Shown piece after piece: positions 1-6,275 of a stretch of DNA of 8,409 bases (positions are counted from its first letter, which is position 1; every line of letters starts with the position of its first letter). The DNA lies in NCBI GenBank assembly GCA_946006895.1, contig CAMFZO010000048.1:1-8409 (forward strand). Direction: 5' to 3'. Source of the stretch: an uncultured Clostridia bacterium (lineage in GTDB: Bacteria > Bacillota > Clostridia > Oscillospirales > Oscillospiraceae). Under the pieces are notes generated by a model. The model was not told where the DNA came from. It ran no database searches and saw only the letters and a program-made list of their open reading frames with translations. A program made the position numbers and the translations under genes.

Positions 1-1251
1 GTAAGACGGTTCCAGGCCCTCCACCAGGATCTCCACCGATTGGACCTCCGGCAGGGCGCACATGGTCGCAACGACCGAACGCACCGCATAGGCTTCCTCC
101 TGCGCATCCTTGCAGCCGCCGAGGAATTCACCGGTCAGGTCCACTGTGCAGGTGCCGTTTTCCAGCCGCAGCGACAGGAGCTTTGTCCCTGCCGGGATGC
201 AACGAACAAGACCGTTGCCGCCCTCATAGCTCAGCAGCGCTTCCAGGGCCAGCTCCGCCACGGTACTGTCTGATTTCGCCTCCGGCATTCGGGCGATGGG
301 CACCAGCAGGCCGTCGGCACTGTGGGCGGGATAGAGGGTAATATCCACCGTGTCCTTATTGGCAGAGGTGGCAATGACGCTCTCGTCCCGGCTCACACCG
401 GCAGACAGGTCCATCAGATACAAGGTATCCAGCGGCGCGCCCATCACCCAGAAATCTACCGTGGTGATCGTGTCGAACTCCGTTAAGGAGTTGACGATGG
501 CGTAGACCGCCATACGCTCACAGGCAAAGCTCCGGGGCTGGTTCTTCACAAACATAGAGGAAAGATTGACAGTGCACACCCCGTTTTCCACGCTGATATC
601 CAGCAGCGTCGTTCCCTCGGGGATGCAGCTTCCCGTCAGTTCCTCCAAAAGGAAGTTTACAAGGAAAGCAGGCTTCTCCGCCTCCGTCATAGCCTCCGCC
701 GACAGGGTCTGCGCCGTCAGATAACGCATATCCGCGTCCGGCACATAATAGACCATCAATTCCTCCTGGGGCAGCATCCCCAGGTCCTTGGTCTGGATGT
801 AGCTCTCCGTCAGCAGCACCGGTTCCGCCTCACCGGGAAGAAATACATAGACACTCTCTACCTTATCCAGCTGCAGCAGGGTCTGCGTCAGGCAGGCCAG
901 AGTGACCGAACGCTCCAGACCGGACACGCTCGTACCTGTAAAGCGGACCAGGGCGCTGTTTCCGTCCATTTCCGCCTTGGAAAGCCGCCAGCTATCCGGC
1001 ACTGCCGGGCCGCAGTTTTCCGGCACCGGTGATTGCTGATAAGCCCTCAGCAGGTCAGCCAGGGACGCCTGCTCCGTGTCGATCTGCGCCGACACCGCGC
1101 AAAAAGCGCCTTCACTGGCATAGCCTGTCCGGGGATAGTAGAATTGAAAAGAAGCATCACTTTCCGCATTTTCCACTTCTCCCGCGCAGGAAACGAACAG
1201 CAGGCAGAAAAGGAGCAGGCAGACCGCGCTGAAAATCATCCGTCGTCTCAT
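1..1251 (-). CDS. GerMN-domain lipoprotein, C-terminus cut by window edge
   Basis: An open frame of 417 codons runs from ATG at 1251 to the left edge without a stop, so the C-terminus is missing. The N-terminus is a lipoprotein signal: basic MRRRM, hydrophobic core, then FVSC with the predicted lipidated Cys22. The mature part contains three GerMN-like modules, about residues 35-140, 165-275 and 303-417. Modules 2 and 3 are clearly related (IPEGTTLLDISVENG against IPAGTKLLSLRLENG, then CTVNL/CTVDL). The first is more diverged. GerMN domains occur in the spore germination/sporulation protein GerM and the actinobacterial lipoprotein LpqB; their biochemical role is poorly defined. The start is supported by GGAGG at 1259-1263 and by the ATGA overlap with the kinase stop, which implies translational coupling. 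The cognate kinase lies immediately upstream, so an accessory role in sensing at the outer membrane face is inferred. A sporulation or germination role is the alternative. Confidence 0.85.
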   Translation of the reverse strand, partial: MRRRMIFSAVCLLLFCLLFVSCAGEVENAESDASFQFYYPRTGYASEGAFCAVSAQIDTEQASLADLLRAYQQSPVPENCGPAVPDSWRLSKAEMDGNSALVRFTGTSVSGLERSVTLACLTQTLLQLDKVESVYVFLPGEAEPVLLTESYIQTKDLGMLPQEELMVYYVPDADMRYLTAQTLSAEAMTEAEKPAFLVNFLLEELTGSCIPEGTTLLDISVENGVCTVNLSSMFVKNQPRSFACERMAVYAIVNSLTEFDTITTVDFWVMGAPLDTLYLMDLSAGVSRDESVIATSANKDTVDITLYPAHSADGLLVPIARMPEAKSDSTVAELALEALLSYEGGNGLVRCIPAGTKLLSLRLENGTCTVDLTGEFLGGCKDAQEEAYAVRSVVATMCALPEVQSVEILVEGLEPSY

Positions 1252-2660
1252 TCCGTCTCCTCCGTTTCAAAAAGCGGGAAGGTCACGGTGAATACCGTAC
1301 CGCCGCCGGGCCTGCTGTTGACGCCGATGGTACCGAAATTTCGTGCGACCATGTCGTGAACGATGGAAAGCCCCAGTCCTGCACCGCCTGCAGCGCGGGA
1401 ACGGGCCTTGTCTACCCGGTAAAAGCGCTCAAAAATATGCTCACGCGCTTCCTCGGGGATGCCGGTGCCCGTATCGGCGACGGTCAGGCCCATGTCCTGG
1501 CCGATCCGCTGCAGAACGACCTCCACACTGCCCTCGTCGCGGTTGTATTTTATGGCGTTTTCCACCAGATTGAAGGCGATCTGATAGAGATCGTCCTCCA
1601 CCATCAGGACGGAGCAGCCGTCGCTCAGGCGGCAGTTGAGGGTAATCTTCCGAATCTGTGCCAGGGGCTGGAGCATCCGCACCACCTTCTGTACCGTGGG
1701 CGCCGGGTCGATGATCTCCCGTTCCTCGTCCACGGCGCTGTCCAGGCGGGTCAGGGTCAGGAGCTTTTGCGACAGACGGCCCAGACGATCGGCTTCCCGG
1801 CCGATGTCACCGATGAACTCCCGCTGGGTCGCCACGTCCATTTCATTCTGCAAAATGGAGTCGGACAGGAGCTTGATGGTGGCAAGGGGCGTTTTCAGCT
1901 CATGGGAAGCGTCGGAGATGAACTGCCGCCGGCTCTGCTCCGACTGCTCCAGCCGCTCGGCCAGGTTGTTGAACTCTCGTCCCAGGCGGTCGATCTCGTC
2001 GTGTCCGCGAAGCCGGATCTTATGGCTGTAGTCGCCGTCGCGCATCATGCGCACGGAAAGCAGGATCCTGCGCAGGCGGCGGGAGAAGGCGATGGAGAAT
2101 ATCAGGGCCATCAGGACGATGCCGAACTCCAGCACGACGGAAATGCGCAGCACGTTCATCTGTATAGCAGCAATGAGAGCGCCCTGATCCGTGTCGTAAT
2201 GCATGAGATAGACCGCCCCCAGGACCTCACCGCCGCGCATCAGCGGCACGGCGGCGCGGCTCTCGATGACTCCGTCGGCATAGCCGCTGTAGAACACGTC
2301 ATAGCCCCTCAGGGCTGTCACCAATTCGGGGAACAGCAGCAGCTTCCCCACGGCGTTGCCGACCTCCAGGGAGTCATACAGCGTCATGCCGGAGGCGTCA
2401 ACGACCACGGTCCTGGTGGTGTGCAGTTCGTCCAGGGACTCAATGGCCTGCTCCGTCTCCGGCGAGGAAAGATCCACAACCTGCAAGAGCGCAGTTGTCA
2501 TCAACTGCGCTTTTTCTTCCAGAGCCTGCTTCTGCGCCGAAAAGGTGATCTGGCGCATGGTCGTGGAGGTATAAATATTCAGGATGACCAGGACCACCGC
2601 GGTAACCAGGATGTACGCCATCGCATAGCGGAGCTGTGAGCTGCTGGGCAGCAGCGACAT
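1248..2660 (-). CDS. Two-TM sensor histidine kinase (HAMP-HisKA-HATPase)
   Basis: Membrane sensor kinase that would autophosphorylate and pass phosphate to the regulator encoded just upstream. Numbered from ATG at 2660 (470 aa): TM1 about 11-32, an extracytoplasmic sensor region about 33-170 that looks Cache/PAS-like, TM2 about 171-193, HAMP about 193-245, and a HisKA H-box SHELKTPL with His253. The ATPase N-box is NLVENAIKYN (364-373), G1 is DTGTGIP (396-402), the F-box is FERFYRVD, and G2 is GGAGLGLSIV (425-434). The layout resembles PhoR/WalK/MtrB-type kinases, but there is no cytoplasmic PAS between HAMP and HisKA. All catalytic motifs are intact. The start is uncertain. TTG at 2690 would add ten residues and overlap the regulator gene by 23 bp, with a GGGGAG directly against it. 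ATG at 2660 leaves a 7-bp gap but has no good Shine-Dalgarno. The input signal cannot be read from the sequence. Confidence 0.93.
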   Translation of the reverse strand: MSLLPSSSQLRYAMAYILVTAVVLVILNIYTSTTMRQITFSAQKQALEEKAQLMTTALLQVVDLSSPETEQAIESLDELHTTRTVVVDASGMTLYDSLEVGNAVGKLLLFPELVTALRGYDVFYSGYADGVIESRAAVPLMRGGEVLGAVYLMHYDTDQGALIAAIQMNVLRISVVLEFGIVLMALIFSIAFSRRLRRILLSVRMMRDGDYSHKIRLRGHDEIDRLGREFNNLAERLEQSEQSRRQFISDASHELKTPLATIKLLSDSILQNEMDVATQREFIGDIGREADRLGRLSQKLLTLTRLDSAVDEEREIIDPAPTVQKVVRMLQPLAQIRKITLNCRLSDGCSVLMVEDDLYQIAFNLVENAIKYNRDEGSVEVVLQRIGQDMGLTVADTGTGIPEEAREHIFERFYRVDKARSRAAGGAGLGLSIVHDMVARNFGTIGVNSRPGGGTVFTVTFPLFETEETE

Positions 2661-2667
2661 CTTTCGT

Positions 2668-3342
2668 TTATGCTTTGAAATAGTAGCCAACTCCCCACTT
2701 GGTCATAATATATTCTGGCGACGCCGGAACGGTTTCCAGCTTTTCACGGATACGGCGGATGTGGACGTCCACGGTGCGGATGTCGCTGCGATACTCATAG
2801 CCCCAGATCAGATCCAGCAGATTCTCCCGGGAATAGACCCGGTTGGGATTGCGGATGAGCAGCTCCACCACGTCAAATTCGCGGGCCGTCAGGTCCACCG
2901 CCACGCCGTCCTTATAGACGTTGCGCTCCCCCGTATCGACGGTAATGGTGCCGACAGTGATACGGTCGCGCTTGGTCGCATAGCCGCCGCTGCGACGAAG
3001 CAGAGCGCGGATCCGCGCCTTCAGCTCCAGAATATTGAAGGGCTTGGTCAGATAGTCGTCCGCGCCATGCTCAAAGCCCAACAGCTTATCCATGTCCTGG
3101 GTGCGGGCGGTGAGCATGATGATGGGGACATCGGAAAACTCCCGTATGAGGCGGCAGGCCTCCAAGCCGTCGATCTCCGGCATCATAATATCCAGGATGA
3201 TGAGCCGGACCTCCGGGTCGTGGGCCAGCTCCACCGCTTCCCGCCCGTTGGTGCCCGTAACGACCTCATAGCCGTCGTTCTGCAAATTAAAACGGATGCC
3301 CTTTACGAGCAATTCTTCGTCGTCAACTACCAGTATCTTCAT
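2668..3342 (-). CDS. OmpR/PhoB-family response regulator
   Basis: DNA-binding response regulator of 224 aa, the usual family length. The receiver domain (about 1-115) has the acidic pocket Asp7/Asp8, phospho-acceptor Asp51 in LIILDIMMP, the switch Thr78 and the conserved Lys100 in LTKPF. A winged-helix trans-activation domain follows (about 127-224), including LTAREFDVVELL, the recognition-helix segment RTVDVHIRRIREKLE and the terminal WGVGYYF hairpin. ATG at 3342 is preceded by GGAGG with 6-nt spacing, located inside the end of the ComEA-like gene, which it overlaps by 20 bp. The kinase gene follows directly. The regulon is unknown. Family resemblance to PhoB/WalR/MtrA is clear, but subfamily assignment by eye is not safe. 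Confidence 0.96.
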   Translation of the reverse strand: MKILVVDDEELLVKGIRFNLQNDGYEVVTGTNGREAVELAHDPEVRLIILDIMMPEIDGLEACRLIREFSDVPIIMLTARTQDMDKLLGFEHGADDYLTKPFNILELKARIRALLRRSGGYATKRDRITVGTITVDTGERNVYKDGVAVDLTAREFDVVELLIRNPNRVYSRENLLDLIWGYEYRSDIRTVDVHIRRIREKLETVPASPEYIMTKWGVGYYFKA

Positions 3343-3766
3343 ATGCTGCCTCCACAGTAATCAGGTCACGGATGGCATCCAGGCGTTTTTCGCCGATGCC
3401 CTCCACATTGAGCAGGTCCTCCACGGTGTAGAAGCCGCCGTTCTCCTGCCGATAGGCAATGATCCGCTCCGCCAGCACCTCTCCGATGCCGGGAAGCTCC
3501 ATCAGTTCCTCTTTTCCGGCGGTATTCAGGTCCAGAAGCCCACCCGTGCGCTCAATCGGAGCGGTCTGGTCCGACGAGGCGGACGGTTCCGGCGGTGTGT
3601 CCGCAGGCGGAAGCGTCTGGCTGCTCTGGGCCGGGTCCGCTGACTGTTGAACGGTCAGCTCGACCATTCCGGACCGGTTGGCTTCTCCCAGGGCATAGCC
3701 GGAGAGAAAGGCCAGTACGGCAACCACAAGGAGCAGCAGGAGCAGTACAGCGGTTTTTGGTTTCAT
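3323..3766 (-). CDS. comEA: ComEA-like membrane-anchored helix-hairpin-helix protein
   Basis: A 147-aa protein with one N-terminal transmembrane helix (about 6-26), a Pro/Ser/Thr/Asp-rich probably disordered linker (about 40-75), and a C-terminal tandem helix-hairpin-helix domain (about 77-137). The hairpins are LPGIGEVLAERI and VEGIGEKRLDAI, after the typical LLDLNTAGKEELMELPGIG entry. In the ComEA family this domain binds double-stranded DNA non-specifically at the cell surface during transformation uptake. Well-studied ComEA proteins carry an SLBB domain between anchor and HhH; here I see only a linker. The start is fixed by GAGGAG six nt before ATG 3766. A longer in-frame ORF begins at 3895 but would bury the TM helix behind 43 non-signal residues and contains the leader. 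It is the first gene of the operon with the two-component pair. The DNA-binding fold is secure; the competence role is inferred. Confidence 0.85.
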   Translation of the reverse strand: MKPKTAVLLLLLLVVAVLAFLSGYALGEANRSGMVELTVQQSADPAQSSQTLPPADTPPEPSASSDQTAPIERTGGLLDLNTAGKEELMELPGIGEVLAERIIAYRQENGGFYTVEDLLNVEGIGEKRLDAIRDLITVEAAYEDTGS

Positions 3767-3772
3767 GGCTTT

Positions 3773-3778
3773 CTCCTC
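3773..3778 (-). promoter_or_regulatory. Ribosome binding site fixing the ComEA-like start
   Basis: The minus strand reads GAGGAG, then six nucleotides, then ATG at 3766. This decides for the 147-aa product over the 190-aa extension starting at 3895, which has no comparable Shine-Dalgarno. Confidence 0.75.
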
Positions 3779-3785
3779 GGAACAT

Positions 3786-3821
3786 CCCGGTTTTGCGTGC
3801 TGCTTTCTTGACAGAACCGGG
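3786..3821. repeat. Inverted repeat over the plus-strand -35 / ComEA leader
   Basis: The 7-bp arms CCCGGTT (3786-3792) and AACCGGG (3815-3821) are perfect inverted copies separated by 22 bp. On the plus strand the dyad encloses the -35 element TTGACA. In the minus-strand transcript it would form a hairpin shortly before the ComEA ribosome binding site. It could be an operator, an RNA leader hairpin, or chance; the loop is long for a stable hairpin. Confidence 0.35.
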
Positions 3822-3835
3822 TTTTCTGCTATAAT
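3808..3835 (+). promoter_or_regulatory. Near-perfect sigma-A promoter reading toward the carboxypeptidase
   Basis: TTGACA (3808-3813), a 16-bp spacer, and TATAAT (3830-3835), preceded by an extended -10 TG dinucleotide (TGC at 3827-3829). Both hexamers match consensus fully. Transcription would begin near 3842, giving a leader of about 150 nt before the carboxypeptidase ATG at 3992. A weaker alternative closer to the gene is TTGAGT (3913-3918) with TTATAT (3935-3940). Confidence 0.75.
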
Positions 3836-3933
3836 AATATCTACTTGATCCGCTGCTTGAAACAGGCGGCCATGGTAATTCCCCGGCAATGCCAAGAGAA
3901 CACGGCGGTCATTTGAGTGCTGTTATTATGCTT

Positions 3934-3963
3934 ATTATATCACAGTTGAGCCCCCCGCGGCAA
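3934..3963 (-). promoter_or_regulatory. Extended -10 promoter for the ComEA/two-component operon
   Basis: On the minus strand TTGCCG (3963-3958) is followed by 18 bp and TATAAT (3939-3934), with an extended -10 TGA directly before it. The -35 matches 4 of 6 consensus positions and the -10 is perfect. Transcription would start near 3927, giving a leader of about 160 nt before ATG 3766. The promoter faces the plus-strand promoter at 3808-3835. Confidence 0.6.
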
Positions 3964-3991
3964 TCCTTTCTGCGCGGTTTGGAGGATATTT

Positions 3992-5560
3992 ATGAAAAAA
4001 ATCAGATGTCTTGCCGTTTTTTTGCTGATCTGTCTGCTGCTGCAGCCGGTCTTTTCCTGTTTTGCAACGGAGGCCGCGTCAGAGGCTGATGCGGTGTCGG
4101 AGCCGTCCGCTTCCGTTCCTCCGGAGACGCGGGACGCAGACCCTTCCGAGGCAGAGCCGTCAACGCCGGTCACCCAGGGCAGTTCCGGTTCCCCCGATGC
4201 CCTGCAGCTTCCCACGGGCTTTGAGCTGCCGCCGGACTTGGTCGAATACTGCTTCCCCACGGAGGATTTCGACGTCCGCGCCAAGGCTGCAGCCCTCATT
4301 GAGCTCACCAGTCACACCATCGTTTACGGCGAGGAATTGGACCTGCGCCTCTACCCTGCCAGCCTGACCAAGATCATGACCTGTATGCTGGCTCTGGAAT
4401 ACGGCGATCTGAACGACACCCTGACGGTCTCCTCCACGGCGCTTGAAAATCTCAGCATTTACGGCAGCACTGCCGGTCTGGTGGAGGGCGAGGAGATCAG
4501 TCTGCGGGAGCTTTTGTACTGCATCATGGTCTCCTCCGCCAACGAGGGCTGCAACGTGGTGGCTGAATACATATCCGGCAGCGTGGAGGCCTTTGTCAAT
4601 CTCATGAACCAACAGGCTCAGGCTCTGGGCATGACCGGCACCCACTATGCCAACGCCCACGGTCTGCACGATGAGGACCACTACACTACCGTCCGCGACC
4701 TTGCCGTCCTGTCCACCTGGGCATGGCAGAACTCCCAGTTCCGCGAGTTTGCCACCACCACGGCCCACACGGTCCCGGCAACCAACAAGTCCGGTGAGCG
4801 CCTCCTGCACACCACCAACTATCTGACCAGCACGGACATGGAAAACCGCTATTACTATTCCCTGGCGCGGGGCATCAAGACCGGCTTTACCACACCGGCC
4901 GGCGGCTGTCTGATCTCTACCGCGTCCAGCGGCGATCTGGCCTTTTTGAGCATCGTCTGCGGCTGTGAGATGCTGATCGACAGCAACGGTGAGGACTTGG
5001 ATATGCGCTTCATCGAGACAAAGAACCTCTTTGAATATGGCTTTGAGACCTTCAGCTACGTCCAGGTCCTTTCCAACACGGCCATGCTGGGTCAGCCCCA
5101 GGTCCTCTACGCTGACGGCCGTGAGAACGTGGTCGTCCACGCCAAGGACAATGTGACCGTTCTGCTGCCGAAGAACTACCAGCCGGAAAACATCACCCTG
5201 AGCCTCCATTACGACACCTCCCAGACGTTGGAGGCGCCGCTGGAAAAAGGTCAGCGGGTCGGCACGGTAACAGCCATGTATAACGATATTCCGCTGGCGA
5301 CCAGCGACCTGGTCACGCTGACAGCGGTAAAACGGGAGGCGGAGCTTCCTGCCGAAAGCGTCAGCGGCGAGGACCTGACCTCCGAGGGCCGTCCGACGGG
5401 CCTCCTGCGCTACTGGTATTTGACCGTTCCCCTGCTGCTGTTGAGCGTGCTGTTTATCATTCTGCTGATCATCCGGGCGGTGAACGTCCATAAGGCCAAG
5501 CAGCAGCGCAAGCGCAGACGTCAGCAGGCGGCCCGTCAGCGGAGGGGTTACGATGACTGA
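3992..5560 (+). CDS. D-alanyl-D-alanine carboxypeptidase (DacF/PBP5-type, S11)
   Basis: Penicillin-binding serine DD-carboxypeptidase of 522 aa that would remove the terminal D-Ala from peptidoglycan pentapeptides outside the membrane. A signal peptide (about 1-25) is followed by a Ser/Pro/Glu-rich linker (about 27-80). The catalytic domain has all three active-site motifs: SLTK (Ser124 nucleophile, Lys127), SAN (182-184) and KTG (296-298). A C-terminal PBP5-type beta domain follows (about 365-445). The C-terminus is a genuine transmembrane helix (about 474-496) and a highly basic cytoplasmic tail of about 25 residues, rather than the short amphipathic anchor of E. coli PBP5. The ATG at 3992 has GGAGG six nt upstream. 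It is the first gene of a two-gene unit with the glycosylase. DacF of Bacillus is a sporulation-phase paralogue; whether this copy is vegetative or sporulation-specific cannot be told. Confidence 0.95.
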   Translation: MKKIRCLAVFLLICLLLQPVFSCFATEAASEADAVSEPSASVPPETRDADPSEAEPSTPVTQGSSGSPDALQLPTGFELPPDLVEYCFPTEDFDVRAKAAALIELTSHTIVYGEELDLRLYPASLTKIMTCMLALEYGDLNDTLTVSSTALENLSIYGSTAGLVEGEEISLRELLYCIMVSSANEGCNVVAEYISGSVEAFVNLMNQQAQALGMTGTHYANAHGLHDEDHYTTVRDLAVLSTWAWQNSQFREFATTTAHTVPATNKSGERLLHTTNYLTSTDMENRYYYSLARGIKTGFTTPAGGCLISTASSGDLAFLSIVCGCEMLIDSNGEDLDMRFIETKNLFEYGFETFSYVQVLSNTAMLGQPQVLYADGRENVVVHAKDNVTVLLPKNYQPENITLSLHYDTSQTLEAPLEKGQRVGTVTAMYNDIPLATSDLVTLTAVKREAELPAESVSGEDLTSEGRPTGLLRYWYLTVPLLLLSVLFIILLIIRAVNVHKAKQQRKRRRQQAARQRRGYDD

Positions 5561-6122
5561 ACTGGACGCTTTACGGCAGCGCTGTCTGCAATGCACCGCC
5601 TGCCCCCTGGCAAGAACCCGGACCAATGTGGTTTTCGGCGTCGGTCAGGCGCCGTCGGACATCGTATTTGTCGGCGAGGGTCCCGGGCAGCAGGAGGATC
5701 TGACCGGCGAACCTTTCGTCGGCGCGGCAGGTCAGCTTCTTGACGAGATGCTCTCCATCATCGACCTGGGCCGTCACAACTGCTACATCTGCAACATCGT
5801 CAAATGCCGTCCGCCCCAAAACCGGGATCCCATGCCCGAGGAGCAGGATGCGTGCATCGGCTTCCTGCAGGAGCAGTTGAAGCTGTTACAGCCTAAGATC
5901 GTCGTCTGTCTGGGACGTATCGCCGCCATGCGGCTGATGAAGCCCGATTTCCGTATCACCCGGGAGCATGGTCAATGGATCAGGCACGACGGCGTGAGCT
6001 ACATGGCGATCTACCATCCCTCCGCCCTGCTGCGGGACGTCAGCAAGCGCCCGGAGACCTTTTCCGACCTGCTGTCCCTGAGGGAGCAGGCCAAGGCCCT
6101 GGGCTGCAGGCAATATGAATAA
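5553..6122 (+). CDS. Family 4 uracil-DNA glycosylase ([4Fe-4S])
   Basis: Removes uracil from DNA (deaminated cytosine or misincorporated dUMP), opening an abasic site for base-excision repair in the cytoplasm. Length (189 aa) is typical of the family. Four cysteines sit where family 4 enzymes bind the iron-sulfur cluster: Cys14 and Cys17 (CTAC), Cys85 (NIVKC) and Cys101. The catalytic-loop motif is GEGPGQQED (41-49), with the downstream EPFVGAAGQLLD typical of this family. The second active-site motif is HPSALL (155-160). No family 1 motifs are present. The gene starts eight bp before the end of the carboxypeptidase gene, with GGAGGGG just upstream of its ATG, so the two are probably co-translated. 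An intrinsic terminator follows 21 bp after the stop. Confidence 0.95.
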   Translation: MTELDALRQRCLQCTACPLARTRTNVVFGVGQAPSDIVFVGEGPGQQEDLTGEPFVGAAGQLLDEMLSIIDLGRHNCYICNIVKCRPPQNRDPMPEEQDACIGFLQEQLKLLQPKIVVCLGRIAAMRLMKPDFRITREHGQWIRHDGVSYMAIYHPSALLRDVSKRPETFSDLLSLREQAKALGCRQYE

Positions 6123-6143
6123 CGGATCTATAAAAACTTGTGT

Positions 6144-6193
6144 GCGCCGCCGCATTTTCCGTTGTTTCGGAGATGCGGCGGCGCTCTTTTTTT
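6144..6193 (+). terminator. Strong intrinsic terminator after the glycosylase gene
   Basis: A perfect 12-bp GC-rich stem (GCGCCGCCGCAT at 6144-6155 with ATGCGGCGGCGC at 6173-6184) is followed by TC and seven T residues (6187-6193). Inside the loop TCCG/CGGA can pair further, leaving TTGTTT as the apex. It separates the carboxypeptidase-glycosylase unit from the ABC importer. Confidence 0.95.
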
Positions 6194-6251
6194 GTGATCT
6201 CGCACAAAAACGCCCGCGTCCGGCAGGTCTTCTCTTGTCATTCTTCCGAAT

Positions 6252-6265
6252 TGCATAAAAATACG
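6252..6265. promoter_or_regulatory. Possible second ARG box, upstream of the promoter
   Basis: TGCAT-AAAA-ATACG resembles the ArgR/AhrC core TGAAT-N4-ATTCA with three mismatches. Its centre lies 31 bp, about three helical turns, from the centre of the better box at 6283-6296. Taken alone it would not be convincing; AT-rich promoter DNA gives such matches by chance. Confidence 0.3.
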
Positions 6266-6275
6266 AAATTTTCTC

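Noticed and set aside
1356..2639. Long plus-strand open frame of 427 codons opposite the kinase
   Set aside because: It is the antisense shadow of the kinase gene, in GC-rich DNA with few stops. Its product is low-complexity His/Gln/Val-rich and shows no domain, whereas the minus-strand frame has every kinase motif.
3767..3895. N-terminal extension of the ComEA-like protein from ATG 3895
   Set aside because: The extension has no signal or domain features, no SD, and would put the membrane anchor internal. ATG 3766 has an ideal SD.
3841..3912. Short minus-strand upstream ORF (about 23 codons) in the ComEA leader
   Set aside because: No Shine-Dalgarno and no conserved-looking content; open frames this short are expected by chance.
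4160..5626. Minus-strand open frame of 488 codons opposite the carboxypeptidase
   Set aside because: Antisense shadow; the plus-strand frame has signal peptide, SLTK, SAN, KTG and an SD, and the minus frame has none of these and no recognisable fold.
6144..6193. Use of the terminator hairpin in both directions
   Set aside because: On the minus strand the stem is followed by ACACAAGTTTTT, with the T run too far from the stem, and no minus-strand gene reads into it.
6235..6262. Additional promoter candidate TTGTCA upstream of the importer promoter
   Set aside because: No acceptable -10 hexamer at 16-18 bp spacing; TTTACA-17-TATAGT just downstream is much better.
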